From contig NZ_JABXKJ010000129.1 of assembly GCF_017115085.1 (NCBI RefSeq), positions 1-34,288 on the forward strand: a stretch of 34,288 nt of DNA, given 5' to 3'. A program made the position numbers and the translations under genes. Below the pieces are notes generated by a model. It was not told where the DNA came from and did not search any database. It saw only the letters and a program-made list of their open reading frames with translations. Below are positions 15,610 to 25,494 of the stretch, piece after piece. Position 1 is the stretch's first letter. The number at the start of each line of letters is the position of its first letter. Origin of the DNA: Nostoc sp. NMS7 (GTDB lineage Bacteria > Cyanobacteriota > Cyanobacteriia > Cyanobacteriales > Nostocaceae).

Positions 15610-16578
15610 ATGACACTAATACTTTCATTAGCAGATTACGCTAAACAACTTTATCAAGCAGAGCCGATTCAACAGAATAACTGCACTGATGACTTTGATA
15701 TCACCCGTCGGCATCCATTTGGGTCAGGATATCGTCGAGAAATTTGGCTACGAGATTGTATATCCTTAGAAATCTACAACTATCAGTTAAAAAAATCAAT
15801 AGCTGTAGAATATATAGACAGACAACATTGGATAGAATTTCAATTTTTTATTTTAATAGATTCGCCATCTAAAAATATTAACTTTAGCACTGGAGAATAC
15901 TTCTTGAGTGGTAGTGGTATGGCTCCAGAGCATATTTATTCACCAGAGAAGTTCTTGCAAGAAGTAGAAATATCTGTTCATATCAAACCAGAAGCGTTTC
16001 GAGCATTTGCAGGAGATACATCTGGTGAACTTCCAAAGGAATTACAACATCTCATCAGACGTTCGGATCGATTGACTTATGAACGCTATGGAATTCAAAC
16101 TTTTGCAATGCAGTTAGCAGTGCAGCAAATTCTCCAATGTCCTTACCAAGGTATTACTAAGCGAATGTATCTTGAAACCAAGGTGTGGGAGTTAATGACA
16201 TTACTGATTGAACAAGAAATTCAAATCAATCAAGGTGAGGTTAATAATAACGTGGTGAAGCCATCAGATGTTGAACGCATTTATTATGCTAGAGAAATTT
16301 TATTAAAACATCTAGATAATCCACCTTCTCTTATACAATTAGCACGACAGGTAGGGTTAAATGATCGCAAACTCAAACAAGGGTTCCGACAGGTTTTTGG
16401 CACTACAGTGTTTGGCTACCTGCACGATTATCGCATGGAACAAGCCCACAAGTTACTAATCGAGAGAAACATGAATGTAACACAAGTAGCGAGGAAAGTA
16501 GGCTATGCTAGCCTTAGCTCTTTTAATCATGCATTTCGGAAGAAATTTGCAGTTAATCCTAAATCTTTTCACAGTTAA
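15610..16578 (+). CDS. AraC-family transcriptional regulator, PchR-like
   Basis: The 322-residue protein has a divergent N-terminal sensing region and a C-terminal AraC-type double helix-turn-helix in the last 100 residues. Helix markers are PPSLIQLARQVGLNDRKLKQ and NVTQVARKVGYASLSSFNHA, ending FRKKFAVNPKSF. PchR-type regulators sense a siderophore that has entered the cell and activate the cognate receptor genes. Its position directly before receptor 2 supports that role. The gap after it holds two direct repeats (16581 and 16602) that could be its binding site. The gene may have moved into or beside the deleted receptor gene upstream. Confidence 0.88.
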   Translation: MTLILSLADYAKQLYQAEPIQQNNCTDDFDITRRHPFGSGYRREIWLRDCISLEIYNYQLKKSIAVEYIDRQHWIEFQFFILIDSPSKNINFSTGEYFLSGSGMAPEHIYSPEKFLQEVEISVHIKPEAFRAFAGDTSGELPKELQHLIRRSDRLTYERYGIQTFAMQLAVQQILQCPYQGITKRMYLETKVWELMTLLIEQEIQINQGEVNNNVVKPSDVERIYYAREILLKHLDNPPSLIQLARQVGLNDRKLKQGFRQVFGTTVFGYLHDYRMEQAHKLLIERNMNVTQVARKVGYASLSSFNHAFRKKFAVNPKSFHS

Positions 16579-16580
16579 TA

Positions 16581-16615
16581 AGTCCGTTTGGAACAAAAAA
16601 AAGTCCGGCTCGAAC
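16581..16615. promoter_or_regulatory. Two direct repeats, candidate AraC-type operator
   Basis: AGTCCGTTTGGAAC (16581-16594) and AGTCCGGCTCGAAC (16602-16615) share 11 of 14 bases and start 21 bases apart, two helical turns, as expected for a tandem AraC-family site. They lie between the AraC gene and receptor 2, about 150 bases before the receptor start. No other copy was noticed in the window. Confidence 0.4.
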
Positions 16616-16680
16616 AAGACATCAACGTTAAAAAATTATATCCTTTTGGGATAATAGGGCAGTTATAACTTTGTATCTTT

Positions 16681-16695
16681 ACCAACTTAATTAGT
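16681..16695. promoter_or_regulatory. Candidate operator ACCAA-N5-TTAGT
   Basis: ACCAACTTAATTAGT matches the ACCAA-N5-TTGGT form with one mismatch in the right arm. It lies 72 bases before the receptor 2 start, the closest of these sites to a start codon. Confidence 0.35.
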
Positions 16696-16766
16696 AAAGA
16701 TGTTTGCAGCAATCAGTTGCAGTTAAGATTAATATTTTTAACAAAGTGGGTGTGTTAGGTGTGGGT

Positions 16767-19340
16767 ATGAATTTACAGATAATATCTATCTTTTTCTGGC
16801 AAAGTCTATTGCTGACAAGTTCGCTATTTGCGTTTACTGTTCCTGTTCTGGGTGAGGAAATATTAAATAGAGAAATTTCCCTGGTTAACCAGATTAAACG
16901 TTCCAGTTCCAGCGCTCAAATGCTTGTGCAATCACCACCTACTCCTAAAACAGAAGTCACACCAATAACGGCAGTGAAGCTCAATAGTACAAGTAAGGGT
17001 TTGGAGGTGATTTTAGAGACAGGTGTCAAGAGCGGTCGCCTGCAAGTAATTCTCAAAACTGAGGGTAACTCTTATATTGCAGACATCCCTAACGCTCAGT
17101 TGCGTTTGAGTAGTGGCGCTCGCTTTCGTCAATCGAAGCCAGCAGTAGGAATTGTTGAGGTGACTGTTATTAACATTAATGTTAATACCATACAGGTGAC
17201 AGTGACGGGTGAGGTGGGTGTACCAGCAGTGGAGTTGTTTGACAGTCCTGAAGGATTAGTGATTGGGGTGACAAGTACCACATCCACAGCACAGCAACCA
17301 GCACCGCCACAGCAAAAACTGCCAACTAGTGAAAATCAAGCAACGATTGAACTAGAGGTGACAGCACCGCCTGAAACAGGCTATAAAGTCAATAATACAA
17401 CTACAGCAACAAAGACACCAACAGGCCTACTTGAGATTCCTCAATCAATTCAGGTGTTCCCTCGCCAGCTAATCGATGATTTGGGCGCGCAAAACCAGGG
17501 AGAGGTACTGTCAACAGCAGGCATTATTACAACTGGATTTCCATCGACCCTATTTGATTCTTTTTCCATCCGAGGCTTTGGTAGTACTTTATTTCGTAAC
17601 GGTTTGAAAGATTTATCAGGAATAAATACTGTTGACACTGCTAATACAGAGCGAATTGAACTCCTACGCGGCCCTGCTTCGGTGTTATACGGACAAGTAT
17701 CCCCAGGTGGTGTTATCAACCGTGTTACCAAACAGCCACTATCAGAACCGTATTACTTTGGTCAGATACGTGTTGGAACTGAGGAAACTGTTGAACCCTC
17801 AATTGACATCTCTGGTCCGTTAAATCAAGATCGGACTTTGTTGTATCGCTTGAATGCCAACTACGAGAGTGCAAACAGCTTTGTAGATTTCGTAAACCGA
17901 CAGCGTTATTTTGTAGCACCAGCCTTGACTTGGCTAATTGGTAAAAACACCAACTTAACACTAGAAGGTGAATATCAGGATGTTGAGTATCCAAATGGCG
18001 ATCCAGAGGCGGGGTTAATAGCTAATGGTACTGTTTTTTCAAATCCCAACGGCAAGATTCCACGCAGTCGTAATTTAGCCGAGCCTTCAGATAGTAACCG
18101 TTTTCAAGAGAGTCGAATTGCCTACCATCTTGAGCATCGCTTCAATGATAATTGGGTTTTACGTAATGGTTTCCAATATGGAAACAAAAATACTAACCCT
18201 GCGCGGGGTTTGGCTACATTCTCAGATAGTCTAGAAGCTGATAATCGCACGCTAGACCGCATCGCTTCCGATTACAGTGAAATAGATAACGAATACTTCA
18301 CAGATACCAATTTGACGGGTCAATTTCAAACTGGTAGCATCGAGCATAAACTATTAATTGGTTTTGATTTGTTTTGGTTAGATACTAAATCTAAGGAAAA
18401 TATTTATACACGCAGTCCAATCGATCTGTTCAATCCGGTGTATGGCACGCCTGTAGGCTCGGTTACGGGTAGTAGTGATAACTCTAGTACCAATAATGCT
18501 CAAGGGATTTATCTTCAAGACCAAATCTCACTAATTGACAACCTCAAGTTCCTTTTAGGAGGACGCTTCGACTGGCTAAATAGAAGCTCTTTCAACAACT
18601 TGAATGGACGGAGTACTAGTCAAGATAATAATGCTTTTAGTCCACGCTTAGGCATAGTTTATCAACCGATTAAATCCCTAAGCTTCTACGCCAGCTACAG
18701 CCAATCTTTTCAGCAGGTCATCGGTACTGATGCGCGGGGGAATTCTTTTCAACCGAGCCGTGGTACTCAGTATGAGGTCGGAGTAAAAACAGACTTACTC
18801 AATAATAAATTATCTAGCACTTTAGCTTTCTATGACTTGACTCAGACTAACCTCACAACAGTCGATCCGAATAATTCTCGCTTTAGAATCCAAACTGGGG
18901 AACAAAGAAGTCGAGGGATTGAACTTTATACTACTGGAGAAATCACACCGGGTTGGAACATCATTTTCTCCTACAACTACATCGATCCGCGCGTTACTAA
19001 AGACAACAGCATCAGAGTGGGGAATTTTCTTAACGTTCCTCAAAACACTGCTTCTTTGTGGACGACATACATTGTTCCCACCGGTTCTTGGAAAGGATTT
19101 GGTGGTGGATTGGGTCTTTCTTATGTGGATTCGCGCTATGGAGATTTAGCAAACACCTTTACATTGCCCTCTTACTTCCGCACTGATGCAGTTCTTTACT
19201 ACCGCCGCAACAACTTGCGAGTACAACTCAATCTCCAGAATTTGTTTGACACTCTTTACTATGTCGGGGCTAACGGTCAAACACAAATTTTTCCGGGTGC
19301 GCCCTTTGAGGCATATTTGAGCGTGGGCTATGAATTTTAA
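16767..19340 (+). CDS. AMIN-domain TonB-dependent siderophore receptor (receptor 2)
   Basis: The chosen ATG 16767 gives 857 residues and places the export signal (IISIFFWQSLLLTSSLFAF) at the front; the frame is open 21 codons earlier. The order is AMIN domain about 64-170 (AVKLNSTSKGLEVILETG), linker, TonB-box-like IELEVTAPP, plug about 220-325 (EIPQSIQVFPRQLIDDLG; FSIRGFGS; ERIELLRGPASVLYG), and the barrel ending YLSVGYEF with a terminal Phe. It resembles receptor 1 strongly in the AMIN and linker parts (STTSTAQQP.PPQQKLP) and less in the extracellular loops, which suggests different ligands. It is preceded by the AraC-type regulator and followed by a fecB-type gene after 230 bases. Confidence 0.92.
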   Translation: MNLQIISIFFWQSLLLTSSLFAFTVPVLGEEILNREISLVNQIKRSSSSAQMLVQSPPTPKTEVTPITAVKLNSTSKGLEVILETGVKSGRLQVILKTEGNSYIADIPNAQLRLSSGARFRQSKPAVGIVEVTVININVNTIQVTVTGEVGVPAVELFDSPEGLVIGVTSTTSTAQQPAPPQQKLPTSENQATIELEVTAPPETGYKVNNTTTATKTPTGLLEIPQSIQVFPRQLIDDLGAQNQGEVLSTAGIITTGFPSTLFDSFSIRGFGSTLFRNGLKDLSGINTVDTANTERIELLRGPASVLYGQVSPGGVINRVTKQPLSEPYYFGQIRVGTEETVEPSIDISGPLNQDRTLLYRLNANYESANSFVDFVNRQRYFVAPALTWLIGKNTNLTLEGEYQDVEYPNGDPEAGLIANGTVFSNPNGKIPRSRNLAEPSDSNRFQESRIAYHLEHRFNDNWVLRNGFQYGNKNTNPARGLATFSDSLEADNRTLDRIASDYSEIDNEYFTDTNLTGQFQTGSIEHKLLIGFDLFWLDTKSKENIYTRSPIDLFNPVYGTPVGSVTGSSDNSSTNNAQGIYLQDQISLIDNLKFLLGGRFDWLNRSSFNNLNGRSTSQDNNAFSPRLGIVYQPIKSLSFYASYSQSFQQVIGTDARGNSFQPSRGTQYEVGVKTDLLNNKLSSTLAFYDLTQTNLTTVDPNNSRFRIQTGEQRSRGIELYTTGEITPGWNIIFSYNYIDPRVTKDNSIRVGNFLNVPQNTASLWTTYIVPTGSWKGFGGGLGLSYVDSRYGDLANTFTLPSYFRTDAVLYYRRNNLRVQLNLQNLFDTLYYVGANGQTQIFPGAPFEAYLSVGYEF

Positions 19341-19570
19341 GCTGTATGTAGTACGGGAGCAACTGCTATTAGTTAGACTGCTGATGTTAGGAGTGGCATT
19401 AGGTTGGAGCTATGAGTAATAACAGGTTTATAGTCTAATACCATGCCCCTCCACTGCAATAAATATTGATAGTTCATTTACTGCAACTGTGACATTGGAA
19501 TGGAAATTTTGATTGAGCATTGAATATTGACAATTATCAATTATATAGTTAGCGACTACTACCAATAGTT

Positions 19571-20533
19571 ATGCTTATCCGCACTCTTTCTGTTTTTTGC
19601 CTTTTGTCATTGTGTGCTTGCAGTTTATTTTCATATTCATATAGCCCGTTACCTAAATCACCATCTCAAGCAGATGTTCACATAGTCAAACATACAATGG
19701 GTGAAACAGCTGTTCCCCTACACCCCCAAAAGATTATTTCTCTAGATCCCCAATCTACGGAAGTAGCTATTAGCTTGGGAGTAAAACTGTTCGGCTATCC
19801 TCAAAAAGAAATACCAGCATCATGGCGGCGTTCTGATGCTGTAGACATTGGCTTACCACCTAAGTTCGAGAAGGTTCTTTCTGTGAAGCCCGATTTGATC
19901 ATAAGCATTGATTTCGGTTTCCTAGAGACTTACAATTTCTGGTCGCATATTGCGCCTACTGTTGTATACCAAGTTACCAAAGATGTAGCAGACTGGAAAA
20001 GATTATTTATGCAACTAGCAGAAGCATTAGGTCAAACACAAAAAGCAAAACAAATAGCAGCGCTCTACAATGCACGAATAGCCCAATTCAAAGCAAGCAT
20101 GGGCGAAAAACTCAAACACACTCAGGTATCCGTTGTACATATTTTTCCAGGTAGGATAATTATCCGCACTGAAAACTCGTTTTCTGGTTTAATCTTACAG
20201 GAGCTTGGTTTAGACCGTCCACTCTCCCAAAAACCGAGTGCTGTACCAGATTTTACTAAGATATTTGGTAATACTAGTTGGTACTTTATATCCCCTGAAC
20301 TTTTGAGTTTGATAGATGCAGATGTTTTATTTGTTGTAACTTCTAACTTTTCTCAACCCGACGATGCAAAGCTGGCAATTCAACAGTTGACAGCACAACC
20401 TTTATGGTCAAAACTTAATGTAGTCAAGCAAGGTAAAGTTCATGTAGTGGGGCAATATTGGCTGATTGGTCATTATTTATCTGCGAATCTTGTGCTAGAT
20501 GATGTGTTTAAGTATTTAGTGGAGAACAATTGA
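19571..20533 (+). CDS. fecB: Iron-siderophore binding lipoprotein (FecB type)
   Basis: The 320-residue protein begins with a short lipoprotein signal, lipobox SLCAC with Cys 17. Body motifs are HIVKHTMGETAVPLHPQKII, STEVAISLGVKL, LPPKFEKVLSVKPDLIISI and PLWSKLNVVKQGKVHVVGQYW. It is closer to the protein at 10103 than to the other two paralogues (shared YNARIAQFKASMGEKLKHTQVSVV-like block). The 230-base gap after receptor 2 contains no recognised signal apart from AT-rich DNA. It converges with the fecB-type gene at 20580, 46 bases away. Confidence 0.9.
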   Translation: MLIRTLSVFCLLSLCACSLFSYSYSPLPKSPSQADVHIVKHTMGETAVPLHPQKIISLDPQSTEVAISLGVKLFGYPQKEIPASWRRSDAVDIGLPPKFEKVLSVKPDLIISIDFGFLETYNFWSHIAPTVVYQVTKDVADWKRLFMQLAEALGQTQKAKQIAALYNARIAQFKASMGEKLKHTQVSVVHIFPGRIIIRTENSFSGLILQELGLDRPLSQKPSAVPDFTKIFGNTSWYFISPELLSLIDADVLFVVTSNFSQPDDAKLAIQQLTAQPLWSKLNVVKQGKVHVVGQYWLIGHYLSANLVLDDVFKYLVENN

Positions 20534-20579
20534 TTAAGTTTTTGTTAATTTAAACAAATTAGCATTGACTACAGTACAG

Positions 20580-21587
20580 TTATTGTGTGGTAGTTTGTTT
20601 AATTGATTTTGTTAAATATTGGACTAAATCATCTATGATTCGGTTTGCGGAGATTGGACCCATACCACGCCAGTAAGAGCCAACTTCGTAGACCTTTGAG
20701 CGCTGTACAACCTTTAACTTATGCCATAGTGGAGATGCCAGCAAATGCTGTTGTATTAAGTTAAGATTTGGACTTGCTGCTGGCCAATCTTTAACTAGAA
20801 ATAGAATATCTCCATCAACTTCATGCAAAAGTTCCTCAGATATGGGAAGAAAAGCATAGCGTCCTCCTAAGCGCAAGCGGATGCTCGTTTCAAAACTGAG
20901 TAACTGATTTGGCGGACGTTGAATACCAGCATCGCGGAAAACTTCTCCTTCAAAACTTGCAGCTTCAGGTAGGAAAAGCCCATCACTACGCAATTCGGTT
21001 ACTGATACGACTGTAGTTAATCGACGCTGACTCATAGAAGCTCTTAACTGTGCTAAACGTCTATAATAGTTTGTCATTAACTGCTGCGCTAAATCAGTTT
21101 TTCCCAAGGCTTCAGCAGTAAAATCTAAGAACCCTTTCCACGGTGCATTTGGGTCAAAAGTACCTAAAACTGTAGGCGCAATGTGAGACAATAGACTGTA
21201 GATGTCTTGATGGGAACTTAAGCCTAAAATTAAGTCTGGCTTGATTCGCAAAAGTTTCTCCAGATTAGGTGATTCAAAACCAATATCTTCAATACCTTTA
21301 AGCTTGCCCACTAATTGCTGCAAGTTATCTACAGCATCTTTTGGGGCAGCAATGGGCTTGACTCCTAAAGCAAAAGTAGGTTCTACTAAAGCGGGAACCA
21401 AAACTGCAACCCGTTGTGGATGGGCAGGAACCATAGTTTCACCCATGACATGTTTAACTACACGCACATCCATTTGGTCGAGTGATTTAGTTAATAGATA
21501 ACCTTTGTTATTTGGGAATGTCCATAAGTTACAACCATACAACAATAAAAGTAGCAACAATGTTATTATAAATAACCGCTTCCGCAT
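20580..21587 (-). CDS. fecB: Iron-siderophore binding lipoprotein (FecB type)
   Basis: ATG 21587 gives 335 residues starting MRKRLFIITLLLLLLLYGC, an ideal basic-hydrophobic-lipobox signal with Cys 19. Body motifs are RVVKHVMGETMVPAHPQRVA, EPTFALGVKPIAAPK, PNLEKLLRIKPDLILGLS and PLWHKLKVVQRSKVYEVGSYW. The frame is open eight codons earlier, overlapping receptor 3, but that start would extend the signal needlessly. It starts 11 bases after the receptor 3 stop, so the pair is almost certainly one transcript. Confidence 0.9.
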   Translation of the reverse strand: MRKRLFIITLLLLLLLYGCNLWTFPNNKGYLLTKSLDQMDVRVVKHVMGETMVPAHPQRVAVLVPALVEPTFALGVKPIAAPKDAVDNLQQLVGKLKGIEDIGFESPNLEKLLRIKPDLILGLSSHQDIYSLLSHIAPTVLGTFDPNAPWKGFLDFTAEALGKTDLAQQLMTNYYRRLAQLRASMSQRRLTTVVSVTELRSDGLFLPEAASFEGEVFRDAGIQRPPNQLLSFETSIRLRLGGRYAFLPISEELLHEVDGDILFLVKDWPAASPNLNLIQQHLLASPLWHKLKVVQRSKVYEVGSYWRGMGPISANRIIDDLVQYLTKSIKQTTTQ

Positions 21588-21598
21588 GATAGTTACTT

Positions 21599-24313
21599 TT
21601 ATAATTGCCACTTTAAAGTCGCCTCTACCTCGAAAGGTTCACCTCGAAAAACGCGATTAATATTGTAAGCGCCTTCATAATAAAGAACGTCAAACAAATT
21701 TCGGAAATTTAGTGCTGCTTGGAAGTGGTTGTGGCGGTAGTATAGAGCAGCATCGGTGCGAACATAACTCGGTAAAGTGTATGTGTTAGTTAAATCACCT
21801 TCTCTGTCCCCAAAATAGAACACACCCAAGCCGCCTCCGACCCCTTGCAATTCACCTTTAGGAATAATATAAGTTGTCCATAAAGAAGCGCTGTTTTCTG
21901 GAGTATTAGCAAGTAAACTTCCGACTTTAAAAGTGTTGTCACGAGTTACACGACCATCAGTATAGTTGTAAGCAGCAATAATATTCCATCCTGGGGCAAG
22001 TTCGCCGGTGAAAAATAGCTCAATACCTCTACTTCTCTGCTCACCAACTTGGATAGCAAAGGTGGGATCGTTGGGGTCTGTCGTTGTAATATTACTCTGG
22101 GTGAGTTGGTACAAAGCGAGTGTAGCTGAGAGCTTATTATTGAGTAAGTCGGTTTTAACTCCAACTTCATACTGAGTGCCACGGGTAGGTTCAAAGGCTT
22201 TGCCGTTGGTACTTATACCCACAACTTGATCGAAAGAGCGACTGTAGCTAGCGTAGAGTGAAACTGGTGGAATCGGTTGATAGACAATGCCCAAGCGTGG
22301 GCTAAATGCGGAGTTGGATTGCTCACTAACACTTGTGGGGTTGTTCAAGGTTGTGGCGATCGTCTTTTCATCCACAAAGTCCCCGCGTCCACCCAACACC
22401 AACTTTAGGTTATGTGTGAGAGCTAATTGGTCTTGAAAATAAACTCCTAATTGATCGAGTCTCTCCTTATTTTTGCGACTGGCGAAAATATCTCCTGGTA
22501 TCTCTCCATAAACTGGATTGTAAATATCAAGCGCCGGAAAAGTTCGTAATACCCACTTGTAGGGTGAAACTATCCGTTGATACCAATCAACACCGATGAG
22601 CAATTGGTGTTCTATAGAACCAGTGTTGAACTTACCCACCACATGAGTATCTTGAGAAAGGTTGCTGACGCTAGTGGCACCCCAAATCTGCTCAAAGCGA
22701 TTGACAGTACGATTGTCTGCCTGTAAACTCGTTGGTGTGACATCGTTAGTATAAGGTCGCTCTACAAAGGCATAGCTCAAGCTGTTGTACAAAGACCACT
22801 TATCACTAAAACTATGCTCAAAGTTGTATCCAACTCGACCTTCTGTCACCTTCTCTCTGTCTTGCGTCGGATCTCCTAGATAAATGTTAGGAGAAATCTT
22901 GCCATTTGGATTTGGTAATACTGTTCCAATTGCGGGTAAACCTACAGGAGATAATTCCAATTGTCGTGAACTGAGATACTCCCCGGATACAGTCAACTTT
23001 GTGTCACGATTCGGTTGCCAACTAATAACGGGTGCAAAAAAAGTCCGCTCTGCGTATACATGATTAATATAGCTGCCGGAATTTTCGTAATCAGCATTGA
23101 AGCGATACAACAGCTTTTTATCAGTCGTCACAGAACCTGTGAAGTCTATGGAAGATTTATATAAGCTATAACTACCGACATTACCCTCTATTGAGTAGTA
23201 GGGTGTACTCAAGGGCTGTTTAGTCACTAAATTATACACACCTCCGGGCGAGCCATTCCCGTAAAGCACTGAAGCTGGTCCTTTAAGCACTTCTATCCGT
23301 TCTATGTTGGCAAGGTCATTTTGAAATGGAGTGCCAATAAAACTAGTGAGGTTATCTCTCAAACCATCTCTGAGACTATTTGAAGCCTCAACATCGAAAC
23401 CGCGAATAATCACACTCTCGCCTAGGCGACTTGGTTCCGAGTTCTGACCTATCCCAAAATTTTTCAGGACATCGCCAACACGCTTATCTGCTTGGTCGTC
23501 AATCACTGCTCTTGGGACAACTTGAACCGTTTGGGGAATATCTCGGTTCAGCGTAAAAGTTCTCGTTCCTGTAGTAGAATCAGGCACGCGATAATCCGTG
23601 TCTGGTGGAGCAGTCACTTCTAATTCTATGTCTGGTTGGTTCTCTGGCTTTGTCTGCTGTGACGGTGTTGGTTGTTGTGCAGTTGTTGCAGTAGGAGTTA
23701 CTCCAAATACCAACCCCTCAGTCTGACTATCAAACAATTCCACTACTGGTACTGCTGTTTCTCCAGTCACTGTTAACCGCAGTGTATTGCCATCCACAGG
23801 TGCAACTATTACATTGGCAATACCTACTGCTGGTTTCTCTTGTCGGAAACTCTTCCCACTACTCAATTGCAACTGGGCATTCTTGATCTCTGCAACGTAG
23901 GAATTACCTTCAGTTTTTCCAGAAACGGACAATTTCTCAGAACTGAGCGTGACTAAAATTACCTCTATTCCTTTATTTGTGGTATTTACTTTCACATCTG
24001 TTACCGACACCACAGGGGTTGTGGCTTGGCTAAGTTCGCGGACAGAGTTTTGCTGACGGGGTGTCCTTAATGAGTTTTGATTCCTGGGTGTCCTTAATAA
24101 GTATATAGCGCTGGTAAGAGCAGATTGTACATCGCTCAGGTTCAAAATCTCATGACTGAGTTCAACTTGATTAGCTGCTGTCTGTTGGAGTGACGGTTGC
24201 TTAGAGGTTGCATTTGCTGTCTCCTGGCTTAGAACAGGATTAGTATACGTTACTATTGAGGCAGTTAATAAAAGACACTGCCAAAACAAGATAGAAAGTT
24301 TTTCCAAAGCCAC
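21599..24313 (-). CDS. AMIN-domain TonB-dependent siderophore receptor (receptor 3)
   Basis: There is no ATG at the front. GTG 24313 is the best start because GAGGGG lies five bases before it, giving 904 residues; a GTG at 24319 overlaps that ribosome site. The signal is LSILFWQCLLLTASIV. Two near-identical peptides, LRTPRNQNS and LRTPRQQNS, stand in tandem at about 75-92. The AMIN domain is about 100-205, the TonB-box-like IELEVTAPPD about 229, and the plug about 254-368 (IPQTVQVVPRAVIDD; VIIRGFDV; IERIEVLKGPASVLYG). The barrel ends EATLKWQL with Leu rather than Phe as last residue, slightly unusual for outer-membrane insertion. It is divergent from the PhyH-type gene; the shared 344-base gap carries two exact ACCAA-N5-TTGGT palindromes. 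Confidence 0.92.
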   Translation of the reverse strand: MALEKLSILFWQCLLLTASIVTYTNPVLSQETANATSKQPSLQQTAANQVELSHEILNLSDVQSALTSAIYLLRTPRNQNSLRTPRQQNSVRELSQATTPVVSVTDVKVNTTNKGIEVILVTLSSEKLSVSGKTEGNSYVAEIKNAQLQLSSGKSFRQEKPAVGIANVIVAPVDGNTLRLTVTGETAVPVVELFDSQTEGLVFGVTPTATTAQQPTPSQQTKPENQPDIELEVTAPPDTDYRVPDSTTGTRTFTLNRDIPQTVQVVPRAVIDDQADKRVGDVLKNFGIGQNSEPSRLGESVIIRGFDVEASNSLRDGLRDNLTSFIGTPFQNDLANIERIEVLKGPASVLYGNGSPGGVYNLVTKQPLSTPYYSIEGNVGSYSLYKSSIDFTGSVTTDKKLLYRFNADYENSGSYINHVYAERTFFAPVISWQPNRDTKLTVSGEYLSSRQLELSPVGLPAIGTVLPNPNGKISPNIYLGDPTQDREKVTEGRVGYNFEHSFSDKWSLYNSLSYAFVERPYTNDVTPTSLQADNRTVNRFEQIWGATSVSNLSQDTHVVGKFNTGSIEHQLLIGVDWYQRIVSPYKWVLRTFPALDIYNPVYGEIPGDIFASRKNKERLDQLGVYFQDQLALTHNLKLVLGGRGDFVDEKTIATTLNNPTSVSEQSNSAFSPRLGIVYQPIPPVSLYASYSRSFDQVVGISTNGKAFEPTRGTQYEVGVKTDLLNNKLSATLALYQLTQSNITTTDPNDPTFAIQVGEQRSRGIELFFTGELAPGWNIIAAYNYTDGRVTRDNTFKVGSLLANTPENSASLWTTYIIPKGELQGVGGGLGVFYFGDREGDLTNTYTLPSYVRTDAALYYRHNHFQAALNFRNLFDVLYYEGAYNINRVFRGEPFEVEATLKWQL

Positions 24314-24452
24314 TATCACCCCTCACAATTTGCTATTTGCTTTTGAGTCAGCACACCACAAAACATGCAAAGATATGGCGATCGCCTCAGCAATGAGCCT
24401 TTATCTTTTAGCAACAAGAATCCTAATACAATACCAACTATTGATCCTAACT

Positions 24453-24467
24453 ACCAACATTTTTGGT
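24453..24467. promoter_or_regulatory. Exact palindrome ACCAA-N5-TTGGT, candidate operator
   Basis: ACCAACATTTTTGGT has perfect five-base arms and a five-base spacer. It sits 139 bases upstream of the receptor 3 start. A half-site with the same ACCAACTATT stretch seen at 24533 lies at 24433-24442. Confidence 0.45.
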
Positions 24468-24532
24468 GATAAAACCTTGACAAATTAGAAATAAATGCGA
24501 TCGCTACTGATGTGATCTGTAACAGCATCTTA

Positions 24533-24547
24533 ACCAACTATTTTGGT
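24533..24547. promoter_or_regulatory. Exact palindrome ACCAA-N5-TTGGT, candidate operator
   Basis: ACCAACTATTTTGGT is the second exact copy, 80 bases from the first and 110 bases before the PhyH-type start. A weak Fur-like core, TACGATTTTCATT (9 of 13), follows at 24575-24587. Together they suggest a shared divergent control region. Confidence 0.45.
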
Positions 24548-24657
24548 AAATATTTATGAAGTGGTATTATCTTTTACGATTTTCATTTAAGCTAAGGTGA
24601 GAAATTTAACTATCTCTAAATCTCAATTAGACTTTTAAACTAATTTTGGTGAGAAGT

Positions 24658-25494
24658 ATGGTAATGAACTGTGAGGAAGCGAATAGCTCCTGGATCGACC
24701 ACTATCGGCAGCAGGGTTATGTGGTACTTGAAAAGATTCTGCCTTTAGAACTAATTGATGCTCATGTAGCAACTTGTGAGGAAATTCAACGCCGACATGG
24801 CATTTATCAGAATTTTCCTTGGAGAAAAGACCCATTGAAAAATGAAAAAGCCTTTGGGGAGGAGCTACTTGCCTTAGATGATAACCATGAACCCACAAAG
24901 AATCTGAGAAACGATCCGACACTTCGTCGGTATTTAAATGCCCTTTTTGGAGAACAGGCGGTACTGAAATACGGCTCTACAAGTTTATGGGAGAGAGGCC
25001 GCGAACCACACTCGGACACAGTGATGTTGTTCCGCGACCCACCAGAGCAAGTCTGTCGTGCATGGTGTGCGCTCGAAGACATTGATCCAGACTGCGGAAT
25101 GTTTTATGTGATACCTGGAACGCACAACAACGAGCGGATTCGTATTTATGACGAAGTTCTCAACAGCCATCCTGAGATTTTTGATCTGCTTGGCTCACCG
25201 TCGCCAAATGATTCAGAGAGTGCATTTCTAGAAAACCGAGCTATTTGGAAGGTGGTTTGTGAGAAGACGATTTCCCTCACACAAGGACTACCAAGAGTTC
25301 CGTTCTCAATTAATAAGGGTGATCTGGTGCTGTTCGATCCAAACATAATTCATGGCACTATGCCTGCACCCAATCCATCGCTCACGCGCAAGGCTATTGT
25401 CACCGAATGGCATACGCGGTCGGTTCGCAGCTACTCCTACTCTGAGTATTTTGGTTCGCAGCACGACAAAAGGCAGTTATCACCAGCTAACTAG
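24658..25494 (+). CDS. Phytanoyl-CoA dioxygenase (PhyH)-family Fe(II)/2OG oxygenase
   Basis: The product is 278 residues from ATG 24658 (ATG 24664 also possible). Catalytic residues are visible: H118-x-D120 in GREPHSDTVML, H232 in NIIHGTMPA and R244 in LTRKAIVTEWH. PhyH-family enzymes hydroxylate small molecules using Fe(II), 2-oxoglutarate and oxygen; many act in natural-product tailoring. GMFYVIPGTH is the usual core strand. No signal, so cytoplasmic. It stands divergent to receptor 3 in a shared control region. Possible roles are tailoring or breaking down an imported or made siderophore, but no siderophore synthesis gene is visible in the window. Confidence 0.82.
   Translation: MVMNCEEANSSWIDHYRQQGYVVLEKILPLELIDAHVATCEEIQRRHGIYQNFPWRKDPLKNEKAFGEELLALDDNHEPTKNLRNDPTLRRYLNALFGEQAVLKYGSTSLWERGREPHSDTVMLFRDPPEQVCRAWCALEDIDPDCGMFYVIPGTHNNERIRIYDEVLNSHPEIFDLLGSPSPNDSESAFLENRAIWKVVCEKTISLTQGLPRVPFSINKGDLVLFDPNIIHGTMPAPNPSLTRKAIVTEWHTRSVRSYSYSEYFGSQHDKRQLSPAN

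Noticed and set aside
24575..24587. Fur box before the PhyH-type gene
   Set aside because: Only 9 of 13 core positions match in AT-rich DNA, too weak to list as a site on its own.
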